Source: Bacillus carboniphilus
GTDB taxonomy: Bacteria > Bacillota > Bacilli > Bacillales > JAIVKR01
Assembly (NCBI RefSeq): GCF_020524035.2
Contig: NZ_CP129013.1
Span: 434,001-498,000, forward strand
Length of the DNA: 64,000 nt
Direction of reading: 5' to 3'
In this document: piece after piece, positions 26,546 through 36,624 of the stretch
Layout of the letters: the number at the start of each line of letters is the position of its first letter
Position numbering within the stretch: position 1 is the first letter of the stretch
The notes under the pieces: generated by a model
The model's input: only the letters and a program-made list of their open reading frames with translations
The model's database searches: none
Told to the model about the DNA's origin: nothing
Program-made: the position numbers and the translations under genes

Positions 26546-26594
26546 AGTGCATGTTCAAAAAGTAGGGAAAAAAAGGACCTTTTGAACAACCTCT
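26546..26594. mobile_element. MITE-like element, 49-bp internally deleted copy
   Basis: The ends AGTGCATGTTCAAAAAGTAG and TTTTGAACAACCTCT match the full copies at 27772, 29872 and 36071, with almost no interior. ATT is directly repeated on both sides (26543-26545 and 26595-26597), a 3-bp target duplication. Confidence 0.65.
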
Positions 26595-26764
26595 ATTATC
26601 TCTATGTATACGATTTATTAAATGAAATATGTTTAACGATTTATACAAGCAATTTATAATTTGAATAATATTAATAATTTTAATATTTAGAATATTTATT
26701 GACTGGGCATTCATGACAGTGGTACCATATTTACATTAAATGAAGAGAGAAAAGAGGGATGGTC

Positions 26765-27763
26765 ATGAAAAGAAGATGGAGTGTCTTAGTCTTATCGTTT
26801 GTTTTAGGTGTATTGCTATTATCGGGTTGTGGAAGTGAAAGCAGTTCATCATCTAACTATGAGTATGTTATTGGGGTAACTCAAATTGTGGAACATCCTT
26901 CTTTAGATGAGGCCTTCACAGGTTTCAAAAAGGCATTAGAGGAAAATGGATTGGTCGAAGGGGAGGATGTTAAATATGATCTTCAAATTGCTCAAGGTGA
27001 GATCTCTAATAGTGATACAATTGCGAAAAACTTTGTTGGAGATCAAGTCGACTTAATTTTTGCCAATTCTACACCAAGTGCCATTAGTGCGTTAAATGCT
27101 ACGAAAGACATACCGATTATTTTTACATCTGTTACGGATCCAGTTGGTGCCGAGCTTGTTGAAGCTTTTGATAAACCAGGTGAGAACATTACAGGAACAT
27201 CAGACACACATCCTTTAGCTATGAGTAACACGATAGAGTTTATGTTGGAGGAAATTGGAGTGAAAAAGGTTGGTGTTGTTTACAATGCTGGAGAACAAAA
27301 TTCAAAGGTGCAAGTTGAACAGGTCCAAGAAATGTTGGAGAAAGAGGGAGCCTCACTTGTAGAAGTTTCCGTATCAAACTCATCAGAAGTGAAACAAGCA
27401 GCAGAATCTTTGGTCGGTCGTATAGATTCAATTTTCTTTCCTACAGATAATACGGTTGTTCAAGCTTTAGAGTCTTTAATTGACGTCGCGAATCAAAATG
27501 ATCTTCCGTTATTCGCTAGTGAACTGGACTCGATGGAGAAAGGAGCCTTTGCTGCTACTGGGTTTAGCTATAAAGATCTCGGCTATCAAACAGGATTGAT
27601 GGCAGTTGAAATTTTGGAAGGAAACAAAAAGCCTTCAGAAATGGATGTTGAGCCACCTAACGTTGATGTCAAACTAACAATTAATAAAAAGGCAGCAGAA
27701 GAGCAAGGAATTACCATCAAAGAGGAGTGGAATGAAAAAGCCGATTATTATGAAGGAGAATAA
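26765..27763 (+). CDS. ABC transporter substrate-binding lipoprotein (TrpX-like, PF04392)
   Basis: A 332-residue periplasmic-binding-type lipoprotein. The signal peptide ends in a lipobox, LLLSGCGSE, with the anchoring Cys near residue 22. The mature part has the ABC_sub_bind pattern (VIGVTQIVEHPSLDEAFTGF, DLIFANSTPSAISALNATKD, PIIFTSVTDPVGAELVEA). Family members bind amino acids such as tryptophan or related compounds. The permease and ATPase follow, separated from it by a MITE-like element. Tyrosine degradation genes come next, so an aromatic amino acid cargo is plausible but inferred. ATG 26765 fits GAGGGA better than the ATG two codons upstream. Confidence 0.82.
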   Translation: MKRRWSVLVLSFVLGVLLLSGCGSESSSSSNYEYVIGVTQIVEHPSLDEAFTGFKKALEENGLVEGEDVKYDLQIAQGEISNSDTIAKNFVGDQVDLIFANSTPSAISALNATKDIPIIFTSVTDPVGAELVEAFDKPGENITGTSDTHPLAMSNTIEFMLEEIGVKKVGVVYNAGEQNSKVQVEQVQEMLEKEGASLVEVSVSNSSEVKQAAESLVGRIDSIFFPTDNTVVQALESLIDVANQNDLPLFASELDSMEKGAFAATGFSYKDLGYQTGLMAVEILEGNKKPSEMDVEPPNVDVKLTINKKAAEEQGITIKEEWNEKADYYEGE

Positions 27764-27771
27764 CTTCTTCT

Positions 27772-27913
27772 AGTGCGTGTTTAAAAAGTAAGGAAAAAGA
27801 CTCTGAAAAACGCACTAACAAAATGGTTCAATCACTATTCCCGAACATCAACTAAGTCCACGTCCTGTGGATAATGATGATGCTAGACTATCGTAGGACT
27901 TTTTTCAACCTCT
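27772..27913. mobile_element. MITE-like element, 142 bp
   Basis: The left end is AGTGCGTGTTTAAAAAGTAA and the right end GGACTTTTTTCAACCTCT. TCT is repeated directly on both sides. The interior, read on the minus strand, contains TAGCATCATCATTATCCACA and GGACGTGGAC, which also occur in repeat copy C (43570-43620). It separates the substrate-binding gene from its permease. Confidence 0.65.
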
Positions 27914-27943
27914 TCTATAAAAAAATTGAAAGGAAAGAAACCT

Positions 27944-28950
27944 ATGCTTCTATCTATCTATTCAGCAATTGAAATTGGAATGATCTATGCAATTATGGCA
28001 CTAGGAGTATACTTGTCCTTTCGTATATTAGACTTTCCAGATTTAACAGTGGACGGTAGCTTTGTCACAGGGGCAGCCACATCGGCTGTCCTTATAATCA
28101 ATGGAGTAAACCCTTTTTTATCCACCATCATCGCTATTCTTGTAGGGTTTATGGCTGGTTGTTTAACGGGTTTATTGCATACAGTTGGAAAAATCAATGC
28201 TTTGTTATCTGGAATATTAATGATGATTGCTTTATATTCAATCAATTTACGCATTATGGGGCGACCTAACATTCCTTTACTCAATCAAGACACCCTGTTT
28301 TCAACATTAGAAAATAGCTGGTTTGGGAGGAAAATTGATCAAATGGTAGATTCATTCACCTCTTTTCTTTCTTTTCAACCTGAAACGTGGAATGTTCTAT
28401 TTGTAATGATCTTTTTTTATCGTTGTTATAAAACTTTTGATGGATTATTTTTTGCAAACAGAAATCGGCTTAGCTTTAAGAGCAACTGGTGATAATCCAA
28501 ACATGATTCGTAGTTTTTCTGCCAATACGAACATGTTAATCATTCTAGGCTTAGGTTTGTCCAATGCCCTTGTTTCATTGTCAGGAGCGTTAATTGCTCA
28601 ATACGGCGGTTTTGCAGATGTGAGCATGGGAATTGGCATGATTATTATCGGCTTAGCATCCGTCATTGTTGGAGAAACTTTAATTGGAAAAAAAGTCAAT
28701 GATGAGAGTTACCTTAGCCGTTATTATAGGAGCAATTGTATATCGAATGGTCATAAGTATCGCGTTAAGAGTGGAGTTTTTACAGCCTGGTGATATGAAA
28801 ATGATTACTGCAACGATCGTTATTTTCGCTTTAGTTATTCCAAAAATGATTGAGCAACATAATCTGAAAAAGAAAAGGCAATCTAAACGAATCGAATTTC
28901 TAAAAGGGGAGAGTGGACAAGAAGATGCTTCATTTAAATCAAATTCATAA
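27944..28950 (+). pseudogene. ABC transporter permease (TrpY/LivH-like), two frameshifts
   Basis: The reading frame starts at ATG 27944 (MLLSIYSAIEIGMIYAIMAL) and runs as a multi-helix branched-chain-type permease. Conservation jumps frame at the seven-T run 28412-28418 and again at the seven-A run 28688-28694. Removing one base from each run gives a continuous protein of about 335 residues, including GLALRATGDNPNMIRSF, GGFADVSMGIGMIIIGLASV and the final charged tail that overlaps the ATPase start. Family length is normal after repair. Both lesions are +1 in homopolymers, so sequencing error is likely. Confidence 0.78.
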
Positions 28951-29719
28951 ACTATTTCATCAAGATACCCCTGATGAAAAAAGGGCGTTAAACAATGTTT
29001 CACTGGAGATTGACAAGGGAGATTTCGTTACCGTCATCGGTAGTAATGGAGCAGGGAAGTCTACATTATTTAATGTCATTTCAGGTGTGATAAATCCAGA
29101 GATCGGCAATATATATATAAACGGGCAGGACGTCACATATATGAAGGAGTCTGATCGATCGAAATTTATAGGGCGTGTTTTTCAAAATCCTTTGGCAGGA
29201 ACTGCACCTAATATGACGATTGAAGAAAACTTGGCCATGGCTTACTCACGCAATAAAAGAAGAACCATTAAGAAAGCAGTCACTAAGTCAAGAAAAGCTT
29301 ATTTCAAAGACCTTTTAGTTGATTTACAGTTAGGACTTGAAAACCGCTTGAATGTAAAAGTTGGTTTATTATCAGGAGGGGAAAGACAAGCTTTATCTTT
29401 ATTGATGGCAACATTTACAGAGCCAGAAGTTTTATTGTTAGATGAACATACAGCTGCTTTAGACCCATCAAGAGCCGAACTTATTACAACGCTGACAAAA
29501 GAAATTGTTGAGAAGTACGGTTTAACGACCATTATGATTACTCATAATATGTACCAAGCCTTGGAACTTGGTAATAAGTTAATCATGATGGATCGTGGCG
29601 CGATCATACTCCAAGTATCCGAGGAAGAGAAAGCTAGGTTAACGACTGAGGAACTTTTGGAGGAGTTTAAAAAAATCAAAGGTGGAAATGCCGTTTCTGA
29701 CCGAACCTTACTGATATAA
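28925..29719 (+). CDS. ABC transporter ATPase (TrpX-type importer)
   Basis: A 264-residue ATPase with Walker A GSNGAGKST, signature LSGGERQALS and Walker B VLLLDEHTAALD, where His replaces the usual Pro, as is common in this importer family. I start at ATG 28925 (GGGGAGAG upstream), which overlaps the permease end by 26 bases and implies coupling. It energises the importer formed with 26765-28950. Confidence 0.85.
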   Translation: MLHLNQIHKLFHQDTPDEKRALNNVSLEIDKGDFVTVIGSNGAGKSTLFNVISGVINPEIGNIYINGQDVTYMKESDRSKFIGRVFQNPLAGTAPNMTIEENLAMAYSRNKRRTIKKAVTKSRKAYFKDLLVDLQLGLENRLNVKVGLLSGGERQALSLLMATFTEPEVLLLDEHTAALDPSRAELITTLTKEIVEKYGLTTIMITHNMYQALELGNKLIMMDRGAIILQVSEEEKARLTTEELLEEFKKIKGGNAVSDRTLLI

Positions 29720-29871
29720 TGTTGACCAATACTAACTAGTAATGTTAGTATATGGTTGTCTAGTTTATGTAAGCGCATACAAGAAAGGTGCATCACTTTA
29801 TGTCCTCACTTATACAACTTCAACTATTTTCTACTAGTCCTTACAATCATCTTATCTATTATTCACCTAAG

Positions 29872-30003
29872 AGTGAGCGTTCAAAAAGTAGGGAAAAAAG
29901 GCAGTGAAATCGAAAAGCATCATCGCCCTAATCAGCCACGATTCGAGAGCTAACGATGATGGTACAACTTTCTGTTCACTGTTTGACTTTTTGAACAACC
30001 TCT
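29872..30003. mobile_element. MITE-like element, 132 bp
   Basis: The ends are AGTGAGCGTTCAAAAAGTAG and GACTTTTTGAACAACCTCT. The interior holds the inverted pair GCATCATCG and CGATGATG. The flanks AAG and AAA only partly match, so the target duplication is eroded. It lies just upstream of the tyrosine catabolism genes. Confidence 0.6.
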
Positions 30004-30090
30004 AAAAGACATTCTTTATATGCACCTACGAACATATCATTCTAGTGAGGCTCCTGAAAGGAAAACTATGAACAAAGGAGAGGTTCAAGG

Positions 30091-31211
<1,121 letters not shown>

Positions 31212-31220
31212 GAGGGTGTC

Positions 31221-31833
31221 ATGGAAATTCGTCCATACGATATCGAATGGAAAGAGGCATACAAATTATTAATTGGTTCAATTGTCCCAAGGCCGATTGC
31301 GTTTGTTTCCCACAGTCGATAAAAAAGGCGTTTGTAATTTAGCTCCTTTTAGTTTTTTTACGGCCATATGTGCTGATCCAATGCTCATCTGTTTTTCTCC
31401 TATGCGAAAAGGAACCAATGGAGAAAAAAAAGACACACTCCATAACATTGAACAGACGAAAGAGTTTGTCATAAATATTGTTAACGAATCAATTGCAGAA
31501 CAAATGAATATTACCTCTCAAGACCTTTCACCTGAACAGGATGAGTTTATAGAAGCGGGTTTTACAAAAGAAAAAAGTGCAACGTTAAAAGTTCCTAGAG
31601 TAAAAGAAAGTGAAGTTCATTTGGAATGTTCATTATATGAAGTTCGTCATTACGGGGAACATGCTGGGGCAGGGAGTTTAGTCGTAGGTAAAGTACAACA
31701 CGTACATGTAGCCGATCATTTATATGAAGACGGAAAAATCAATACAGAAAAGTTGAATCCAATTGGGCGTCTTGCAGGGCAAATGTATACAAAACCAATG
31801 GCTGAAACCTTTGTTTTAGAAAGAAAAAGGTGA
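31221..31833 (+). pseudogene. Flavin reductase-like FMN-binding protein, frameshifted
   Basis: The ATG at 31221 has GGAGGGTG upstream and opens MEIRPYDIEWKEAYKLLIGS, then IVPRPIAFVS. The frame must then lose one C in the CCC at 31309-31311 to continue TVDKKGVCNLAPFSFF to the stop. Repaired length is about 203 residues, normal for the DIM6/NTAB flavin reductase family that binds FMN. It lies between hppD and the FAH gene, so it may assist aromatic ring hydroxylation or simply travel with the operon; its exact role is unknown. Confidence 0.78.
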
Positions 31834-31838
31834 TGTGA

Positions 31839-32750
31839 ATGAAGTTTGTGACGTTTTTAAATCAAGAGGATAGGCAAGTGGCAGGAGTGATAAAAGGAGA
31901 GTCTGTGATTGATCTCCATCAACGATCTGGTGGGAAAATTCCTTCATCCATGTTAGCTATTTTAGGTGAGTATCATAGATTCAGACCGCTTATTTCCGCT
32001 ATACAACAGTCAGCTCAACCTTCACAAGGAAGTTATCATTTAAATGAAGTTCAATTGCTTGCCCCTTTACCTAATCCACTCAGTTTACGTGATTTTTATG
32101 CATTTGAAGAGCATGTTGTAAACGCGAGGGAAAAACGAGGGTTAACCGTCGTTCCTGAGTGGTACGAGATTCCTGCATTTTATTTTTCGAACCATTTAGC
32201 GATAAAAGGCCCAAACGATAACATTCAGATCCCTCCTCACTGTCATCAGTTTGATTATGAATTGGAGATTGCTTGTGTAATCGGAAAGGAAGGAAAGGAT
32301 ATTAAAGCTGAGAATGCGGATGACTATATTTTAGGTTATTGTATCATGAATGATTGGAGTGCAAGAGACCTCCAAAGAAAGGAGATGAAGATTGGTTTAG
32401 GTCCAGCAAAAGGAAAAGATTTTGCGACATCAATAGGTCCTTACCTTGTAACAAAAGATGAGCTAGAAGAATTTAAAATTGGAAGCCGATATGACTTGAA
32501 AATGACCGCTTCTGTTAATGGGAAAATCTTATCTGAAGGTAATTTTCAATCCGTTTTTTACACATTTCCAGAAATGATTGAACGGGCTTGTACTGGAGTG
32601 ACCTTGTATCCAGGTGAAGTTATTGGTTCTGGTACTTTAGGAACAGGCTGTTTATTGGAAATTGGTGATGATACGTGGTTACAGTCAGGTGATGAGGTTA
32701 CCCTTGAGATCACTGGATTAGGGAGGCTAGTGAATCGAGTGATCGGATAA
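31839..32750 (+). CDS. Fumarylacetoacetate hydrolase family protein
   Basis: A 303-residue FAH-fold enzyme with metal-binding Glu/Asp residues in FDYELEIACVIGKEGKD and GYCIMNDWSARDLQRKEMKI, and the GLGPAKGKDFATSIGPYLVT segment. In this operon it most likely hydrolyses fumarylacetoacetate or maleylacetoacetate-type products after homogentisate ring cleavage. It starts 5 bases after the flavin reductase stop, with AAAGGTGATGTG upstream, so it is cotranscribed. Confidence 0.87.
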   Translation: MKFVTFLNQEDRQVAGVIKGESVIDLHQRSGGKIPSSMLAILGEYHRFRPLISAIQQSAQPSQGSYHLNEVQLLAPLPNPLSLRDFYAFEEHVVNAREKRGLTVVPEWYEIPAFYFSNHLAIKGPNDNIQIPPHCHQFDYELEIACVIGKEGKDIKAENADDYILGYCIMNDWSARDLQRKEMKIGLGPAKGKDFATSIGPYLVTKDELEEFKIGSRYDLKMTASVNGKILSEGNFQSVFYTFPEMIERACTGVTLYPGEVIGSGTLGTGCLLEIGDDTWLQSGDEVTLEITGLGRLVNRVIG

Positions 32751-32781
32751 ACCGTATTGAGGAGAAAGGAGTTTGATAAGA

Positions 32782-33927
32782 TTGTACTACCGTAAAATGG
32801 GGATGATACCCAAAAAACGGCATACGATGTTTAAGAAAGAGGACGGGACCCTTTTCAGAGAACAAGTCATGGGGACAAAAGGGTTTTCAGGAGTACAATC
32901 CATTTTATATCATCTTTATATGCCCACTGAAGTAAAGGATGTAAGTATTGTTTCTCCTTATCAGCCAACCTATTTATCTAGTCAAACATTGAAGCATCGT
33001 CACTTTTATACTGATGCGGTAGAAAAGAAGGGAGACGCTATTGCATCAAGACAATACTGGCTTGGAAATGAGGATATCCTCATAGGAACGGCAAACATAA
33101 CAGAAGAAATGGATGCTTTCTATCGAAATGGAGAAGGGGATGAACTCCTTTTCGTCCATAAAGGAAAAGGCGTCATTGAAACCATGTTTGGCACTCTTTC
33201 ATATGGAAAGGGAGATTATTTAATTATTCCAATAGGTACTATTTACAGGTTGATTCCTTCACAGATGACGAAACTTTTAGTGATTGAGGCTGCTAGCCAA
33301 ATAACCACTCCAAAGAGATATCGCAATGAGTACGGTCAGTTACTTGAGCATAGCCCTTTCTGTGAACGGGATCTTTCTGGTCCAGAAAAACTGAAGACAA
33401 TGGATCAAAAAGGAGAGTTTCACGTATGGACAAAAACAGGTGGTCAAATTCACCGGCATGTTTATGGGCATCATCCTTTTGATGTGATTGGCTGGGACGG
33501 ATATTTATATCCGTGGAAACTAAATATCAATGATTTTGAACCGATCACAGGTCGAATTCATCAACCACCACCTGTTCACCAGACGTTTGAAGGGAGCAAC
33601 TTTGTCGTCTGTTCATTCGTTCCACGTTTATACGATTACCATCCCGAGGCAATACCCGCACCCTATTTTCATAGTAACGTCAATAGTGATGAAGTACTTT
33701 ACTATGTTGAAGGGAATTTTATGAGTCGGAAGGGGATTAAAGAAGGTTCAATTACACTTCATCCAAGTGGTATCCCTCATGGACCTCACCCAGGAAAAGT
33801 TGAAGCGAGTATTGGAAAAAAACAAACGGAAGAATTAGCGGTCATGGTTGATACGTTCCATCCTTTAAAGGTTGCTAGTCATGTAGATTCTTATGAAGAT
33901 GAAACTTATATGTACTCTTGGCTATAA
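32782..33927 (+). CDS. hmgA: Homogentisate 1,2-dioxygenase
   Basis: Opens the homogentisate ring to maleylacetoacetate with non-haem iron. The 381-residue bicupin is of the bacterial form. Conserved stretches include YYRKMGMIPKKRHTMF, GTKGFSGVQSILYHLY, the iron-ligand region HHPFDVIGWDGYLYPWKLNI, QPPPVHQTFEGSNFVVCSFV, and FHSNVNSDEVLYYVEG. I chose TTG 32782 (AAAGGAG ten bases upstream); the earlier TTG at 32773 is too close to that site. Last gene of the tyrosine catabolism run; its 3' end meets the converging gene at 33922. Confidence 0.93.
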   Translation: MYYRKMGMIPKKRHTMFKKEDGTLFREQVMGTKGFSGVQSILYHLYMPTEVKDVSIVSPYQPTYLSSQTLKHRHFYTDAVEKKGDAIASRQYWLGNEDILIGTANITEEMDAFYRNGEGDELLFVHKGKGVIETMFGTLSYGKGDYLIIPIGTIYRLIPSQMTKLLVIEAASQITTPKRYRNEYGQLLEHSPFCERDLSGPEKLKTMDQKGEFHVWTKTGGQIHRHVYGHHPFDVIGWDGYLYPWKLNINDFEPITGRIHQPPPVHQTFEGSNFVVCSFVPRLYDYHPEAIPAPYFHSNVNSDEVLYYVEGNFMSRKGIKEGSITLHPSGIPHGPHPGKVEASIGKKQTEELAVMVDTFHPLKVASHVDSYEDETYMYSWL

Positions 33928-34594
33928 CGATTGTTGTTTTTGTACAAACGAGCTAGATTCACTAACATGGAATGAAGGGGATTCTTGTAATTCCCTTTGT
34001 TTTTTGGTTTTTTTAGCATCAATGAGAGGAATGGGTGAAATCACCTGTAAGTAATAAAGTACTTTTCCAGTATAGTAGATGATATTGGTCGATTGGTAAA
34101 TGGCGATAGTTTTACATATTGCTTTCCCTCCCACTGTAAAAGAGGCAACGAGACTTGTTAATAAAATGGTTAAAATCATAGATTGCCAAAAGTTGTTATC
34201 ATTTGCAATGAGTCTTGCTAATTGTATAACCGCGGAAGTTGTCGCTGCCCCACTTACAATTCCTGCTATATCCCCCATTACATCGTAAAAAAAAGCTTGA
34301 GAATAAAGGAGCATTCTTACTAATAAAGGCAGCTTCTTTTGCTCCTACTTTTTTCTTTGATGCCATAGCATGAAAGTGCGTTTCGTTTGACGTAGCTGCT
34401 GCTAGTCCGATCGTATCAGCGGCAATACCGATAAAAATAAATAACATAACGACTAGTATACTATAAAAAATATTAGCATCGGCTAAAACAAAAGTTGAAA
34501 TGGTCGAAAAAATAGTCGCTAAAAAGAAAGTTAATATGGTAACTTTGCTACTCATTGGGAATGATTTTTTGATTTGTTTAAACGTTTTTCTCAC
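33922..34594 (-). pseudogene. Four-helix membrane protein (DUF21/CNNM-like), frameshifted
   Basis: The N-terminal part (TILTFFLATIFSTISTFVLA, FIFIGIAADTIGLAAA) and C-terminal part (FYDVMGDIAGIVSGAATTSA, LLTSLVASFTVGGKAICKTI) lie in different frames. They join if one A is removed from the eight-A run 34287-34294 (plus strand). The repaired product is about 223 residues with four membrane segments and recalls the transmembrane domain of CNNM/CorB-type magnesium transporters without CBS domains. This identification is tentative. Confidence 0.55.
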
Positions 34595-34768
34595 CTCTAT
34601 AAAAGTTAGTTAACGTTATATTTTTTTTACATAAGGAAACTTTTAATACATTTTAACTGAAAAAGGAGTCAATGTAAATGTTGGTTAGAGTAAAATTACT
34701 TTTAGTTAACAAATTCTATAAAAACTAAATAAAGGACGTCACCATAATATAACGAATATAATAGATTT

Positions 34769-34867
34769 TTAATAATAACTGCGGAAGCCAATTTTAAAGA
34801 TGATAGAGGAAAAGACTTATCCGACCATGACCCTCGAGCAGCCGTATTGACTTATTTTTATCAATAA
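34769..34867 (+). pseudogene. Remnant of an endonuclease/exonuclease/phosphatase-type gene C-terminus
   Basis: A 32-codon open stretch ending in stop reads ...EANFKDDRGKDLSDHDPRAA, then VLTYFYQ. The Ser-Asp-His-x-Pro element is the C-terminal catalytic motif of the EEP nuclease/sphingomyelinase superfamily. There is no start and no upstream domain, so this would be a deletion remnant. The rest of 34595-34936 holds no gene. Confidence 0.35.
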
Positions 34868-34936
34868 GGCCCTTCTTGAAAAGCGATCATTTAGATATAA
34901 TCTAGGTGATGGCTTTTTTTTGAAAGGAGTGAGGGA

Positions 34937-35506
34937 ATGAGAATAGTAGTAGTTGAACCTTATAATAAAAACTGGCTTGTGCTGTTTGAACAAGAAGCAC
35001 GCATGATAAAACCAATTCTTGAATCAGAAGTGGTAAAAATATACCATATTGGAAGCACATCTGTACCAGGTTTGAGTGCGAAGCCTATCCTAGATCTGAT
35101 GCCTGTAGTAAAAAATATACATAGAGTCGATGCTTTTAATGAGGAGTTCAAGGCAATAGGCTATGATGCTCTTGGAGAAAACGGAATTAAAAATAGAAGA
35201 TTTTTTCGAAAAGGAGGAGATGACCGTACCCATCACCTTCATGTGTTTCAACTAGGAAGCCCTGAAATTGAACGTCACCTTGCTTTTCGAGATTATTTAA
35301 TAGCACATCCTCTCGTCGCAAACGAATATGGGAAATTAAAAGGTAGTTTAGCAAAGAAATACCCCAACGATATTGATCAATACATGGCTGGGAAACACGA
35401 TTTTATTGTTGAGGCTGAAAAAAAAGGCGATGCTGTGGTCTATAAATCGAAAGAATGTTTAAACATAATTTTTCTAAAAACCCTTGTGTTAATTCGAAAA
35501 CTTTAG
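34937..35506 (+). CDS. GrpB family protein (UPF0157, nucleotidyltransferase-like)
   Basis: A 189-residue protein with the GrpB pattern: VVVEPYNKNWLVLFEQEA, the nucleotidyltransferase-like IYHIGSTSVPGLSAKPILDL with Gly-Ser and a downstream Asp, and RTHHLHVFQLGSPEIERHLA. Relatives are small cytoplasmic proteins of unknown substrate. The last 15 or so residues (IIFLKTLVLIRKL) look atypical and may reflect a changed 3' end. The ATG has AAAGGAGTGAGGG upstream. Confidence 0.82.
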   Translation: MRIVVVEPYNKNWLVLFEQEARMIKPILESEVVKIYHIGSTSVPGLSAKPILDLMPVVKNIHRVDAFNEEFKAIGYDALGENGIKNRRFFRKGGDDRTHHLHVFQLGSPEIERHLAFRDYLIAHPLVANEYGKLKGSLAKKYPNDIDQYMAGKHDFIVEAEKKGDAVVYKSKECLNIIFLKTLVLIRKL

Positions 35507-35591
35507 TAAAATAATCTTGAGTGATGAAAGCGCTTTCTATACTAAAGGGGAAAAATACATATTTCAAACAAAGGGGTAAATGTTTGAATAA

Positions 35592-35621
35592 AGAAGATTC
35601 CGTAAAAGGAGTCTTTTTTAT
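35592..35621 (+). terminator. Rho-independent terminator
   Basis: AGATTCC pairs with GGAGTCT around GTAAAA (one G-T pair), followed by TTTTTA. Confidence 0.55.
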
Positions 35622-35669
35622 TTTTATTATATACTTGAATAAAATATATATTTGTGATAAATTTATTTT

Positions 35670-36005
35670 ATGGATAGAACAAGTTTAATTAAAGGTCATT
35701 TAGAGATGTGTGTTTTAGCGATATTATCTAACAAGAAAAGCTATGGATATGAAATTATGAAGGAATTAGAAGAACATCAATTAAAATTGAAAGGAGTTGG
35801 CAGCATTTATCCCATTTTAACGAAACTGAAGGACAAAGGATGGGTAGATGTGAGTAGAGAATGGAGCGAAGCAGGTAAAGCAAGAGTTTATTACAAGATT
35901 AACAGTCAAGGAGAAAAATATTTGCAAGTAAAAATGGATGAATGGAAAGAATTACAGAAGGATATTCAAGGGTTACTCAATCATCATATAAAGGAGGACA
36001 AATGA
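35670..36005 (+). CDS. PadR-family transcriptional regulator
   Basis: A 111-residue winged-helix regulator of the PadR-s2 type: MDRTSLIKGHLEMCVLAILS, KSYGYEIMKELEEHQLKL, and the recognition segment GSIYPILTKLKDKGWVDVS with a C-terminal dimer helix. Its stop overlaps the next start (ATGA), which is the usual pairing of PadR with a membrane protein carrying an N-terminal HAAS-type domain. It presumably represses this operon. Confidence 0.88.
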   Translation: MDRTSLIKGHLEMCVLAILSNKKSYGYEIMKELEEHQLKLKGVGSIYPILTKLKDKGWVDVSREWSEAGKARVYYKINSQGEKYLQVKMDEWKELQKDIQGLLNHHIKEDK

Positions 36006-36624
36006 TGTATGGAAAAAATCAATATATAAAAGAAGTTAAACTCGAATTAAATCGTTTCTTAATTCCTATAAGAGGTTGTTCAAAAAGTCATGAAAAATTG
36101 CTGTCGAATAACTTTGTTGTCTCGCTATTCCACTCCTCATGTACAGAGAACGTACACTGTGGTGCTCATAGCTTCGTCGCCTCGTTCTTCTCGGCCCTTT
36201 TCCCCCTACTTTTTGAACACGCACTATAAGTAAAAAACAAGAAGCAACTGAACAATTAAATGAACATTTCGATGCATCTCATGAAAGAGGGGAGGACGCG
36301 CTTAAAAACCTTGAACCTGCGAGAGAGTTTGCTGAAGCATTTGCCACTTCCCACGGTTATTCTCGAAAACAATCAAAAAGGAGCTGGAACCTGTACCTTA
36401 AGTCAATTGGAGCTTTTATGAGTGTTTATGCTATTTGCCAGGTGATATTTTCTCTTTTTTTAACAAAGTCATTTACGGAGGACTATATTCACTATAACCT
36501 CTTTTACAATATAGCTGAAAACAGTTGGTGGAATGCGTTTTTAATCTCAATTAGCTTGTTAACAGCTTCTATTTTAGCTCTTGTTAGTTTGTATATCTTG
36601 AAACGAAAATACATGGTTAAATGA
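36002..36624 (+). pseudogene. PadR-associated membrane protein (HAAS-type), interrupted by MITE-like element
   Basis: The frame opens MMYGKNQYIKEVKLELNRFL and is broken at codon 23 by a 158-base insertion (element 36071-36225 plus a 3-bp target copy). Removing exactly that segment restores IPISKKQEATEQLNEHFDAS, then LKNLEPAREFAEAFATSHGY, and two membrane helices (MSVYAICQVIFSLF, and about 36548-36610) to the stop at 36624. The restored protein is about 154 residues. This is a clean, recent-looking gene knockout by a small mobile element. Confidence 0.8.
36071..36225. mobile_element. MITE-like element, 155 bp, inserted in a gene
   Basis: The ends are AGAGGTTGTTCAAAAAGTCA and CTACTTTTTGAACACGCACT, which are imperfect inverted repeats. 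ATA is duplicated at the edges (36068-36070 and 36226-36228); the longer flanking match CTATAAG partly includes element bases. The interior has no coding frame of note. Confidence 0.75.

Noticed and set aside
29801..29908. Small ORF beginning MSSLIQLQLF
   Set aside because: It runs into the MITE-like element at 29872 and has no support beyond an AAGGTG site at long spacing.
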